Positions 1-9,723 of a stretch of DNA of 21,191 nt are shown here, piece after piece; position 1 is the first letter of the stretch; every line of letters starts with the position of its first letter. The DNA lies in the NCBI GenBank assembly GCA_025201365.1, contig JAIXMF010000244.1, positions 1 to 21,191 of the forward strand. Direction: 5' to 3'. The notes beneath the pieces were generated by a model. It was not told the DNA's origin and ran no database searches. It saw only the letters and a list, made by a program, of their open reading frames with translations. The DNA comes from Syncephalis plumigaleata. Its lineage: Eukaryota; Zoopagomycota; Zoopagomycetes; Zoopagales; Piptocephalidaceae. The position numbers and the translations under genes were made by a program.

Positions 1-179
1 AAGGACAAGGAAACAACAACAACAACAGCAATAATGGCACTGGTACTACATCGATTGCTGCGCAATCATCGCCTCCTCTATCAGAAACACTAAGCAAGGT
101 TGCTCCACAAGTTGAAACGGTCGTTAAATCGGCTCTTGGTGCACTTAGTGATCTGGCCAGTGCCAATTACTCCAGCTAA
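1..179 (+). CDS. C-terminal end of an unidentified protein (5' partial)
   Basis: An open frame enters from the left edge (first full codon at position 3) and ends at TAA 177-179. The 58 visible residues begin with an Asn/Gly/Thr-rich low-complexity stretch containing a run of five Asn. They end in a possibly amphipathic segment (SETLSKVAPQVETVVKSALG) followed by ALSDLASANYSS. A candidate polyadenylation signal AATAAA lies at 241-246, about 60 bases after the stop, which supports a real gene end. No known domain is visible in this fragment, so no function is proposed. Coding status rests on the uninterrupted frame, the non-random composition and the downstream AATAAA. Confidence 0.6.
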   Translation, partial: GQGNNNNNSNNGTGTTSIAAQSSPPLSETLSKVAPQVETVVKSALGALSDLASANYSS

Positions 180-423
180 ACAACAAGTATCTACTTTCCC
201 TATACCATTACATCCAATATCATTCCGTCTTACCAAGTCAAATAAATAGCAATTTACTACATTATAATTATTACAAAAGCAGGAGTGACTATTTCATTTA
301 TACATGATTAATCGTGTTCATTATATGACTGCGTATACGGTATCTTAGTACAGGGTTTTCCAAACCAGTTGACATTGTTAACCTTTAACCTTAGCTTTCA
401 TTAATAAATGTGTAGAATTTTGT

Positions 424-590
424 ATTTGTTTGTATTCTGTAAACATATGTGCTCCTTCGCTCTATTCACTCCTACTGCTATCCATCCTATTTGTCCCTCT
501 GCTTCCATTCTCATTCAGCTAATAAACACCGTATCAACTTCATACATATCGCTGTATTCTCTACGCTCTATTGAACATACTTTGCTTTCA
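424..590 (+). repeat. Left arm of a long inverted repeat
   Basis: The segment from about 424 to 590 is found again as its reverse complement at about 1370-1548. The shared core begins GTATTCTGTAAACATATG and ends near ACTTTGCTTTCAACCA. By eye, about 155 aligned bases differ at roughly seven positions, mostly transitions, so identity is about 95%. The arms are separated by about 0.78 kb. Similarity fades into unrelated sequence at both ends, so the boundaries are accurate only to about 10 bases. It could be a fold-back element, an inverted duplication of a 3' untranslated region, or the termini of a non-autonomous element. Confidence 0.8.
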
Positions 591-1369
591 ACCAATATAG
601 CTATGTCAGTAAGCAAGCATTCGCCATTCATAATTATCGGTTAGCATTTGTCATTCTGTATAGTCATTGTATATCTAGTTGTATACACGTAGTCAAGTCC
701 ATTGCTGACTATACTCCTAATGACGAGCACATCGTATTGCAGCAGTACATTTAAAAGCTAGAATATTATTGTATCGAAATAGTGAATATGTTTTACTGTT
801 GATGAAATCATTAGATCATACAGCGATATCAGTAGTTGTATGGTCATGCTGTGCGAGTGCCATCACATTCTCATTGTCTATATGATTGCTAATTGATTCA
901 ATGACAGATTAGTATTTTAGTAGAATAAATCAGATATTGCTCGATACTTACCGTATACTAATAGTGTATCGATTATAACTAGAAATGTCTAAGCTAATAG
1001 ACGTACATACCATTGATTAATAAAGACAATTACACGATCCAACTATGATGGCAATGACCATTAAACCATTGCTTCTATTTGTAAACTATGCTGTCATTCA
1101 GTTATAGTTCGTGATTCAAGTATTAGGTAGTAGTAGTGTATTCATGTCAATGCACGCACGATCACGTCAGATGATCAGTATCTATTGTGTTGTTCGATGA
1201 TTTGCTATACAATTCACTACAATGACTACAGGTAAATATACATCAGTTGATATTAATGCATAATCAGTGAGTGGATGAGTGATATATTCTAGTTGACTGT
1301 ATACTGCTGATAACTGAATATGAATGATAGGAATAGCAGTGGTAGTAGTAGTAGTAGCAGCTAGTTGTA

Positions 1370-1548
1370 CTGGTTGAAAGCAAAGTATGTTCAATAGAGT
1401 GTAGAGAATACAACGATATGTATGAAGTTGATACGGTGTTTATTGGCTGAATGAGAATAGAAGCAGAAGGACAAGTAGTATGGATAGCAGTAGGAGTGAA
1501 TAGAGCGAAGGAGCACATATGTTTACAGAATACATACAAATAAACAAA
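1370..1548 (-). repeat. Right arm of a long inverted repeat
   Basis: Reverse-complement partner of the 424-590 arm. It includes the same 45-base block around the CATATG and CTCCTTCGCTC words without a difference. Beyond the arm the sequence passes into a purine-rich low-complexity stretch and then the retrotransposon relic at 1854. Confidence 0.8.
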
Positions 1549-1853
1549 TAAATAAACAGAGTTGATACAACAAGGAAGAGCAGCAGCAGTAGCAGCTAGT
1601 GAATAGAGCGAATAACGCGTATACACCACTTACCGAGTAGATTACAAATAAACAATAGAGATACAAGTGTATGAATAGAGTAGTAGACGAGTAAGCGAAC
1701 AGAGAAAAGAATAGATAGCAGGAGAGTAGTGGTATGAGTATGGTAAGAATAAACGAGCAATTGCAGTGAATAGTACTGACAGGTAAAGAGAGTAAGAGGA
1801 GTATACTGATATACGTAGAACATAGAGGGATGAGCAGTGAGATTAGTGAATAA

Positions 1854-2123
1854 AGATTTATCAATGATTTCATTCAAATTGTCGTCACTCTACGATATAA
1901 TCCACAGCCTCTTAATGCAAGTATCATTAATCATATTACAGTCGTTAACGCACTCTGGGCAATCCATCGTACACGAATGGCGAGTATATATGGCGACAAC
2001 CCAACTGATCATACAAACATCTTTTATATATGGCAATCCATACTTAAAAACATCATATACGCTAAACGCCGTACGGCAATTGTACAACCCTCTCTTCAAT
2101 CCTTCTACCAGAAATGGCAATAG
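1854..2123 (+). mobile_element. Relic of a non-LTR (LINE-type) retrotransposon, C-terminal end of ORF2
   Basis: The frame between an in-frame TAA at 1851 and TAG at 2121-2123 has no ATG near its beginning. It reads as 89 residues of protein-like sequence including INHITVVNALWAIHRTRMA, then FYIWQSILKNIIYAKRR, ending SFYQKW. The pattern ALWxIHRxR, then a W-containing helix and a basic segment, resembles the region after the reverse transcriptase and zinc-binding domain at the end of LINE ORF2 proteins. The reverse transcriptase, endonuclease and a clear poly(A) tail are absent, so this would be a dead, 5'-truncated copy. Family assignment is from pattern recognition only. A 76-residue antisense frame (2120-1890) is taken to be its shadow. 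Confidence 0.45.
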
Positions 2124-2456
2124 TTATCCAGTTACCTAAGAATGGACTTCATAAACATCTCTATTGATTAACATTGAATTTTGTTATCTTTATTCACAGT
2201 AATCAATAAACACTTCACAAATATCTCCATACAATTACTGTTACAATGCTAAATACATACATATATACATACATAGGATATCTGCATGTTAGTATACTAG
2301 ATAAAAGCATAGTCAAGATTTTCTTTGCTTTGAACTTCTTTTAGACTAGCAGCTATTCCCGCCATTTCAATGGTCACAAATCACGTGGAGACATAGAATA
2401 AATACGTAAGCCCTAATTTGTATTTGCATTATTTATTCTTTTTTTACTTATACAAT
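2124..2456. other. Spacer and probable 5' region of the RBR gene
   Basis: AT-rich, with a short ACATAC/TATAC repeat near 2255-2275. The proximal 100 bases carry the TTCCCGCC and CACGTG words listed separately. A T-rich stretch (about 2430-2450) directly precedes the ATG at 2457. No gene is seen here. Confidence 0.5.
2356..2387 (+). promoter_or_regulatory. Possible promoter elements: TTCCCGCC (E2F/MBF-like) and CACGTG E-box
   Basis: TTCCCGCC at 2356-2363 and the palindromic E-box CACGTG at 2382-2387 lie 70-100 bases upstream of the RBR start codon. Both are recognised classes of fungal and eukaryotic transcription-factor site, but they are short and could occur by chance. No TATA box is evident. 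Confidence 0.3.
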
Positions 2457-4485
2457 ATGGCTGCTGCTAAACAGAAAGGAAAGGGAGTTTTGCAAACTAT
2501 TGCTAATTGCAGTGACGAGGAAGAGAACACTGTCTCTCGTGTAGGCTTCCTTAAATTTATTGGCGTTCAACCGCAGCCAAAGCCGGTGTCTTTTGAATGT
2601 GGCATTTGCTACAACAAATTCATAACTGCCACGACTAATGCTGGTAGTAGTCGTGGACCGGTACATGGCCAGTTCCTCAGTTGTAGACATGGCTATTGCG
2701 ACACATGTATGAACAAGTATGTTACGACCAAACTACACGACGGAACCAACCCTTTTCCTTTGCACTGTCCAGTTCCAGAGTGTCAGTATGAAATAACGGA
2801 AAAGCATGTGCAATCACTACTCACCGCAAAAGACTACGATTTATGGAAGCGTAAGAAAGAGGAAAGCAACATGAATGGAAAGGTAAGCTGGTTTATAGTA
2901 GATATGTATATGAGGATATCTAGTAGACTAATGAATGATGAACTCACTAGATGTATTGTCCCAACAAACGATGCAGTAAAGTGTTGACTATATACCAGTT
3001 GTCACGGGCCAATGACTGCTTGGCCGAATGCACCCATTGCCATTATGCAATCTGTACTAAATGCACATGTCTATGGCATAATGGTAGGATAGTTATACTA
3101 GATGTGAAGCATACTGATATTAACTACTACTATTGCTACGATGATGATAATAGGCTATTCGTGTGCTCAGTATAAAGCAATACCCGATGCACGGAAAAAC
3201 ACCGAAGACAGCAGCGTATTAGCAATGGCCAAGGATAACAAATGGTGTCGATGCACAAAGTGTCAAGCACTAGTAGAGCTGAGATACGGCTGTAATCATA
3301 TCACTTGTCATTGCGGTCATCAATTGTAAGTAGTGGCGATGAATATAGTTGTGCATCAAGAAGTTATAACTAACACTGATACGACACAGTTGCTATAAAT
3401 GCAGTTCATCATGGAATGAAACAACAAGGCTATGCAGTACAGGCAAATGTAATCTATGGGATGAAGACATGTTGATATTGGCACAGAATGATCGAGAAGC
3501 ACAACAAGTACAGCCAGTGCAGCCAGTACAAGTACAGCCAGCACAATGGCGACCAGTACCACCAGTACAAGTACAGCCGCAGAATCAACGACCAGGAGTA
3601 CAGAAAGCTCGTGAAATCAATATAAACTTCCACAACCTCCTCCGGATTCCGGAATATAGGCACCCACCATGGATTTATGAGAGTTTGCATACTTCCAGCT
3701 GCATGTATTGTCCTGCTACATTTGCTAATATTGACCAGCTCAAACAACATTTGGAAACTGTTAAGCACCATGATGTTTATTACTGTTGCGGTAAACTATT
3801 TCAAACCAAACATTCACTTACACGACACCGACACTCTTCAAATTGTCAACTAGAAGATGATAATCATGATCTTGAATACGAAGAATACTACGAAAAAGAC
3901 TACTCCGAAGAAGAAGACTGTTACGAAGAAGAAGAAGAGTTGATCGGGAGTGACTTTATATTATGCAATCTCAACATCTATAGAGTATTGAGAAGATTGG
4001 CTGCAACCCGATCTTTAAATATGGCGCGCAGTATATTAGATAGGCGATGTTATTACTGTCATAGACAGTTTAGTGATGACGATAAGCTGCAATATCACTA
4101 CCGTAATACAGTTATGCATCCAGTTTACTATTGTTGCGGCCTCTTATTTGAGGGTGAGGATGGATTTGATGAGCATCAAGGCCGTTCATTATGCCATAAT
4201 AATTACTCTAAAGTCTTTAATGGAGCTCAAAGAGAAAAGATCAAAAAGCACAATTTCAATATTGATTTGGACGAGGTTATGGCTTGTCCAGATAAGAACA
4301 CAAATAGGAAATTTAAGGAGTGCCTAAAATATACTATGTGTTATTATTGCTATGATGCATTTGAAAGTCACTATGATCTTGAGGATCATTACGAGAAAGC
4401 CACTCATGATGTATTTACATGCTGTGGAATGATATTTAAAAATCGTCTCGGCATGAAAGTTCATCAGGTTGGTGCAGATTGCTAA
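2457..4485 (+). CDS. RBR (RING-IBR-RING2) E3 ubiquitin ligase with three C-terminal paired zinc-finger modules
   Basis: Four exons give a 608-residue protein: 2457-2882, 2951-3083, 3154-3325 and 3390-4485. The introns (64-70 bp) are GTAAGC..TAG, GTAGGA..TAG and GTAAGT..CAG, and all phases fit. RING1 uses C48, C51, C76, H78, C81, C84, C104 and C109. The IBR has ideal spacing (C145, C150, C169, C172, C177, C180, H185, C190). RING2 (about 218-248) contains YGCNH, so the thioester-forming Cys expected of RBR ligases is C233. A Gln/Pro/Val-rich linker (about 283-312) follows, then three modules at 348-396, 464-512 and 561-608 with the pattern CxxC-x12-H-x(5,6)-H-x(4,5)-CCG-x12-H-x5-C. An acidic stretch (about 400-430) separates modules 1 and 2. 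Expected role is ubiquitin transfer through a Cys intermediate; substrates are unknown. The ATG at 2457 is chosen because the upstream extension lacks an ATG. AATAAA overlaps the stop codon. Confidence 0.9.
3505..3590 (+). repeat. Degenerate VQP-coding repeat in the RBR gene linker
   Basis: Imperfect repeats of CAGCCAGTRCA/GTACAAGTACAGCC encode a Val-Gln-Pro-rich linker between RING2 and the first zinc-finger module. It is probably a flexible spacer. Confidence 0.6.
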
Positions 4486-4823
4486 TAAATAATACGCGTT
4501 GTAAAAGTGCTTAGAATACGATGTGTGACTATGCTGTAATGTTTGCACTAAATATCATGGTTATAACATTAGTAGGATTGTTTATTAGATAGATATCAAT
4601 AATGGCTTATTAGGAATAGGAATGGTGCCATTGTAATTGTTATCATTATTTGGTAGTCATTGATTTGAACCATTCATTTACCATCAAGTCGTTTACAAAT
4701 GCAATAATAATGCTTTATCTTAAAAAAAACAGCGATGCTAAGTAATATGCAACATTATTTATTAATAAGAACAAAAGTCAAAGACTAACAATGCTAACTG
4801 GTTGGAAAAATATGTACAACGGT
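4486..4823. other. Convergent 3' spacer
   Basis: This separates the stops of the + strand RBR gene and the - strand F-box gene. It is AT-rich. TTTATT at 4758-4763 is an AATAAA on the minus strand, about 60 bases after the F-box stop. A run of eight A lies near 4722-4730. No gene is seen. Confidence 0.5.
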
Positions 4824-6653
4824 TTATTCATTTGTAGTGGCTGGTTTCAACGTGTACAAGTCCTCATTAGTAACGACGAGTAGTTCACGGTTAAGTTGCG
4901 TAATATTATGACTATTAGTAACGATATCGGAATGGTAGATGATCTCACCATTATTCAAATTATAGCTTGACAGCGAGTTTCTAAATACACCATCATGTGC
5001 TTTATAATTGACGGCAAACAGTAAATGACCAATGGCACGCAAATAGTAGATTCTACCGGGATATGGTCCATGCTGTTGCACCTTACATAGCGATACCAGG
5101 TTCTTATCGTTACTGTTCGCTTTGTTTACAAATCGTTCACCGTTGGCATACGTTACAGCCGAGATGGAATCGGTTGCACGCTCGAGTGACGGGAATGTAA
5201 ACGGTCGAATCGGCAACGTGAGATCACACATACCAAGTTGATGCTGTTGATTGTAATAGCCGAACCCGACCGATGTAACAATAATACGTAGTCGCTGCAG
5301 TTTCTTATTCAGTTCATGCGTGGTTAAATCGCTAAATGGATCATTCGGCAAGTGTTCAGTGATATTGCTCAAAGCTATTCGATCGAAATAGAATCCCTCC
5401 TCTGGTAGTATTCTTATTAGTTCCTGGCCATCGATAGTGGACCACACCGCCAGATACAAGTGTTTATCGAGCGTGATGGCAATCTCGGGGAAGCAAGGAT
5501 CCACATAGGTGACATACGTGTTATACTCTAAATAGATGGTAACCGTACGACTAGTGGTAATATCATGACGTATCACTATACCGCGTTCCGCGCCACCCCT
5601 CTCTATACCCGCGATGATAACCTCCGGCTGGATGTTCAAGCTCTTTTGCCGTTGATACCAACTCGGCAGCACGTAGACTTGACGCCCGACCAGTCCCACT
5701 TCGAGGGTGAACTCGCTCAATAGACGTTTTGGCTTAGTGGCTATATCGTACACGCGTAGTACCTGCCAGATACCGTCCCAATTGGTCAGGGTGGTGACCA
5801 TTAATTTGGCCCACCAGTTAATCTCCAAAAGATGTTCCTGATGCATGCTATCATCCGGACGTAGGATGTCCTCGTAGACGATTTCATGCTCCGGGAAGGA
5901 CCACGCCCTCACCACGCTGTTGGGCTGTCCCTCAAGATAAACGCCATTGCTAACGATGCCCTGATCTGGCGAAGTGTAATCCGCGATGAGAAATCGAGAG
6001 AATTTGAAGTTATGTCTTTCATCCAGCGGTGTATCCGTCAATGAGAAGGCCTCGGTAATTAAAGGATCAAACGCGGACAATTCCGATAAACGCCACAGAT
6101 ACGTCTTATGTGAGTTATCTATGGACATTGTCACTTGCTGATTGTCACTGTTCTCGTTACTGCCATTGTTATTATTATTATCAATATCTTCATCAATGAG
6201 CACGTTGTTATTGTTGTCTTCAATGTCGCTTTGCTGCTCTAATGCACTTAGACGGCTGCTACGTCTCCAGTAATTCTCGAATTCTATCTCCCATTCCAGT
6301 AGTTTTCGCCACTCGCTAGGATTCTTATCGGTAAACTCTACATGACGACTCCAAACAGGATAGCGCGAGCAATAGGCGGTATACCATATGCTATTTTCAT
6401 TACATAACCTATCGGGACAACCAGTTAGTCGTTATCAACAATTCAAGCGTACCAATGATAAGTGCAATAGTTACTGGTAAAAACGGTGGCAACTTGTACG
6501 CACGTTCAGCAGCGTATTTATATCTCGAGCCGTGACACACACGAATATACGTAGCCATATCTCGTCCGGTACATTTACACTGTTCCGTTTTAGCGAATTA
6601 GTTGACATTTCAGTTGTTAGCGTGAATTCAGAAGACATATTGTAGGATAACAA
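4824..6653 (-). CDS. F-box protein with a large C-terminal domain, possibly a beta-propeller
   Basis: Two exons (6653-6475 and 6408-4824) flank a 66-bp intron (GTAACT..GATAG, with a CTAAC branch site), giving about 587 residues. Residues 27-62 (VPDEIWLRIF, then TARDINTLLNVRTSCHRFYQ) are a typical F-box, the Skp1-binding motif of SCF ubiquitin ligases. The intron splits the last F-box codon. A W-rich segment (NPSEWRKLLEWEIEF) and an Asn/Asp-rich linker follow (about 122-150). The remaining 430 residues show repeated beta-strand-like stretches resembling an irregular propeller, but no canonical WD motif was found, so this part is unassigned. Start ATG at 6653; a second in-frame ATG at 6638 is equally possible. 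Likely role is substrate recognition in an SCF complex. Confidence 0.85.
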
Positions 6654-7170
6654 TACAAGCGAGAATGAACAAGAGAGTAATGACGAGAAACCTTGTGAGG
6701 TTGATGGATAGATAGATAAATCGGTTACGCCGTGCCACTTGTAAATCCATGTGACCTTTCAAAAAGATCATTAACTCTTACTGAATCATGATGACTTGTC
6801 ATTTAAGCAATTCCACATTATAACTTATAATGGCAATATCCTTATCCACTTGCTTTTTTATTTATCAATGTCAACATCCAAGTATACGCTTCATTTGAAT
6901 GTTATAACAGGTATTGCATAGAATATACTCATTATGACATTGTTGTTTAATCCAAGATAAATAAATAAATAATAGCGATAACTTTGATTGACAGGCTTGG
7001 TTATTGTTATAACAACAAATACGCCTATCCTACACACATATATAGGTGGCACATACTCTTGTATAAACTTGTAACATCATTGTTTATTATGCAACAGCTA
7101 GAATCTGTTTGATAATTCCTTACTATTATTATCGTACTCCGTATGCTACTTTATGTCATGCTATATTTAC

Positions 7171-7317
7171 ATGACCAAACAAATGAAGGTATTCAACGAC
7201 AAACATTTAGAATATATCCTTAATCGTCGTGTAAGTAACCGTGTTGGATGGAATATACATGCAGAAGAAGCATGGATCTCTTCCCTTACCCAAGCTAAAC
7301 TGATGAGATACCATTGA
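7171..7317 (+). CDS. Possible 48-residue small ORF
   Basis: ATG at 7171 to TGA at 7315-7317. The frame is open upstream to 7102. The peptide has a balanced, protein-like composition (NRRVSNRVGWNIHAEEAWIS) unlike the Ser/Tyr/Leu-rich shadows elsewhere in the spacers. It matches no family I recognise. It could be a small gene, an exon, a decayed fragment or chance. Weak evidence. Confidence 0.15.
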   Translation: MTKQMKVFNDKHLEYILNRRVSNRVGWNIHAEEAWISSLTQAKLMRYH

Positions 7318-7663
7318 GTAATCAGTGAATCTTCACCATGGATAATTAGCTAATAACCACCATGTAAAACGGTTGCTCTACATTGTTGCCAAGCCTCGTA
7401 AACTTTGCGACAAGGCGTCGAAATTCTGCTCGCATTTTCCTACAAGCCCTTAGAGAAAGATGAGACATGGATCATTTGTTTCGAATCGTTTAATTGATGC
7501 TACGCTACCCCTCCTTGTATTAATCTCTAACTTACTACTTAGTAGTCGTGCCTGCGAGGATTTCCGTTTCTTTTTCCAGATTGCTCAAAAAAGAACACAC
7601 CACACACACGCACGTACACGTACATACATTACTGCATCCCTGTCCTTCTTTATTCATTTCCTA

Positions 7664-7689
7664 TGAATGAATGAATGAATGAATGAATA
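7664..7689 (+). repeat. (TGAA)n microsatellite
   Basis: About six perfect tandem copies of TGAA directly upstream of the TATA element. Confidence 0.85.
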
Positions 7690-7718
7690 AGGAAAATCTA
7701 AGAATCGTGTGAACGTTG

Positions 7719-7727
7719 TATAAATAG
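7719..7727 (+). promoter_or_regulatory. Strong TATA box (TATAAATAG)
   Basis: A perfect consensus TATA element, predicting transcription start near 7750-7760 on the + strand. The next well-supported + strand start codon is at 8968, so it would imply a leader of about 1.2 kb, probably spliced, or an unrecognised transcript. Confidence 0.45.
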
Positions 7728-8568
7728 GGATTAGAGGCAATGCCAGCGATCTTTATCCATAATCGACCGAATTAGCTCAGAAGAAAAAGAAGAACGGTTT
7801 CTACTTGCGCTTGTCTGTATCAGTGACAGTGTCAATCTACGTTGCCGGTGTGTCTCTACATGTAGAAGATTGGGGCAATATTAGTGTGCTACAATCATAC
7901 TCACTCACTCATTCAGTCAGTCAGTCACTGGTCACTCACTCGCATCCATACATGTTCTAAGAGATTTGTTTTTAATTGTTATACATCATTGACATCACAA
8001 TTCTTACTCTCCGACGATTCTTACTGGCGTCTATCTCTTGTTCTTTTTACTTTGCTTAACCGTTTCTATCTCCTTGAATTGTATTCTTGTTTTTTCTTTT
8101 TGCTTATTGCTCCATGCAGTACACTTTTACCGTTACCACCATTGCTGTGACTACTGCCGTTGCTGCTGCTGCTACTACCACCTGCTGATTGTTTCGCCCG
8201 TGTACTATTTTTCATACACCACTCACCCGCACGCACGTCTTCTTTTATGCACAGACAAGTCGGCACTTGTACTGTTCGGAATCTGTTACTTTTTTTACCA
8301 GTGCTACGCTCGCCTCTTCCCGTCACTCAGCATAGTACAATTTTTCTCCTTCTACTCCTTACTACAATTACAATTACTACTGCAGGCATTACCATTATAG
8401 CATTTACCGCTCTTCTATTCGTGATTTCTTGGTAAGTTTAGAAATTAACGCAGTATTACCTTGTCTGCAGCCATGCTGCAGCGAGCATCAATAATGATAT
8501 ACTAGTAACTCTATGCGTTGTTGCTAAGTGTGACTGCACTAGAGGTTGGCGACTTTTGCTATATCACC

Positions 8569-8599
8569 GCTATAACGCATGCTACTGGTGCATTATAGC
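8569..8599. repeat. Imperfect inverted repeat, 11-base arms
   Basis: Arms GCTATAACGCA (8569-8579) and TGCATTATAGC (8589-8599) pair at 10 of 11 positions around a 9-base centre. It lies about 370 bases upstream of the 8968 gene and could be a protein-binding site or chance. Confidence 0.4.
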
Positions 8600-8805
8600 C
8601 GCGCCCACAAAGACTTGAACACCGTGACGCGCACGCCATTTTGCTGGATGGTCTAGTAGATAAATGATGCCACACGTGCTACATGACGCGTTTGACGGCA
8701 ACTTCATTTCTTTCCTCTATTTGCCACATTATATTCTTGTCTAGAGACTGTTATAGATAATACTTTGCTAACAAAAAACTACATTCTCTGTCATTACTAT
8801 TACAC

Positions 8806-8835
8806 CTACTACTACTACTACTACTACTACTACTA
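8806..8835 (+). repeat. (CTA)10 microsatellite
   Basis: Ten perfect trinucleotide copies about 130 bases upstream of the 8968 start codon. Confidence 0.9.
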
Positions 8836-8967
8836 TCCTTTCATTTATTATCCTACCTTACTTTATATTACCATTTATCACTACGAATATTGTACGGTAT
8901 TCTATCCTGTGGATAATCTCACGCTGCTGTCACTCGTTCTTCTTCTCCTTCTTCTTCGTTTGCATTA

Positions 8968-9474
8968 ATGTCAATGGATAAACAGCTACACTTGGAGAGA
9001 ACTGCTTCGATAAATCGTGGTAGTTACTTGCGTAAGCTGCGCCGGCGCTTCTTTCCCTCACTTCGTACTAGGAAAAAATCTCGTCAATTTATTCACGAGT
9101 CGTCTATCGGCTACGGTATGCCAAGGGATATAAACGAAAAGTCTGGCTACTCCCATCACAATCATCATCATCATCCTATCGATACAACCATGTCCAAGGT
9201 AGTTGGCGTTACAAAGTTGGCGTCCTATTCTACTGGAGTGGACCCACCTGCATATACGGTTAATCCACCGCCTGCCTTTCTGCTGGGTCCTGCCAAATCA
9301 CCACGAAAGCCGCCATCCTTCAAGGCAAAATCAAGCAGGAGACGCGCTTCGCCGCATTCTACCACCAATCGAATGCAAGAGCTGCCGAAACAACAGGAGA
9401 AAGCCAAGCATCTAATAGTAGCCAGTAAACGGGAGACAGTTGCAGCATCACGTGACGTCTATTTGGTGAGTTAG
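8968..9474 (+). CDS. Small basic, proline-rich protein of unknown function (possibly first exon of a spliced gene)
   Basis: ATG at 8968 (ATTAATGTCA context) to TAG at 9472-9474 gives 168 residues. The N-terminus is strongly basic (YLRKLRRRFFPSLRTRKKSR, about residues 19-38). A His run (SHHNHHHHP, near 65) and a Pro-rich middle (VDPPAYTVNPPPAF) follow, then more Lys/Arg-rich sequence. No domain or transmembrane segment is recognised and it looks disordered. The last sense codons run directly into GTGAGT (9466-9471), a good splice donor in phase 0. The true product may therefore stop differing only after residue 166 and continue in a downstream exon. One in-phase candidate is 9725-9877. The neighbouring RasGEF gene is probably separate, because promoter-like motifs lie between them. 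Confidence 0.55.
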   Translation: MSMDKQLHLERTASINRGSYLRKLRRRFFPSLRTRKKSRQFIHESSIGYGMPRDINEKSGYSHHNHHHHPIDTTMSKVVGVTKLASYSTGVDPPAYTVNPPPAFLLGPAKSPRKPPSFKAKSSRRRASPHSTTNRMQELPKQQEKAKHLIVASKRETVAASRDVYLVS

Positions 9475-9723
9475 TACCGCTACTGTTGCTGCTAAAAGCA
9501 TTATAATTGGGGGGATGAGCGAATTTGGTAGTTACAGGGCATGTATATTATTCTAAACGAGTTATTGTCGACTATTCCTCAATGCGATGTATGCCTTTGT
9601 ATGCCGTACAGCTACAACTGCTGCATATTGGCGTATATTTCCTCTACACATGAATGTGGCATTTATTATTTTGGATTGACAAATAATAATGATGATAATA
9701 ATGATGATGATGGCGGCTAAATA

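Larger units (their letters stand above)
180..1853. other. AT-rich spacer without a supportable gene
   Basis: About 1.7 kb after the first gene. Short open frames occur on both strands (for example 408-644 + and 1264-1629 -), but their peptides are Tyr/Ser/Leu-rich translations of pyrimidine-biased DNA with no domain. The two named frames encode nearly the same peptide only because they lie in the two arms of an inverted repeat (separate entry). From about 1480 to 1850 the + strand is purine-rich, with repeated GAATAGAG-like words. No tRNA or rRNA is recognisable. Confidence 0.6.
6654..7718. other. Spacer upstream of the F-box gene
   Basis: About 1.06 kb, AT-rich, presumably containing the F-box promoter on the minus strand. 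GATA words occur near 6710. No RNA gene is recognisable. A short open frame at 7171-7317 is listed separately; otherwise nothing can be supported. Confidence 0.5.
7728..8967 (+). other. Pyrimidine-rich stretch, probable long spliced 5' leader or promoter of the 8968 gene
   Basis: Much of this region is C/T-rich on the + strand. It includes tetranucleotide runs (CACT/CAGT near 7898-7940) and CTG/CTA runs. Open frames here (7884-8150, 8038-8400, 8160-8435) encode Leu/Phe/Cys/Tyr strings expected from pyrimidine tracts and are not taken as genes. A strong donor GTAAGT at 8432-8437 and an acceptor-like TTCTTGTCTAG ending at 8744 could delimit an intron of about 313 bp in the leader. An E-box CACGTG lies at 8673-8678. 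Confidence 0.35.

Noticed and set aside
408-644. + strand 78-residue open frame
   Set aside because: Lies in the left inverted-repeat arm. The same peptide appears from the other arm on the opposite strand. Composition is low and no domain or promoter was seen.
1890-2120. Minus-strand 76-residue frame (MPFLVEGLKRG...)
   Set aside because: Antisense to the LINE-like frame, which reads more like protein. It starts without supporting signals.
7769-7860. TAGCTCAGAAG resembles a tRNA/pol III A box
   Set aside because: No B box (GGTTCRANNCC) at a proper distance and no cloverleaf could be drawn.
7884-8435. Overlapping hydrophobic + strand frames
   Set aside because: Leu/Phe/Cys/Tyr strings expected from pyrimidine-rich DNA. 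They overlap each other in different frames and show no conserved motif.
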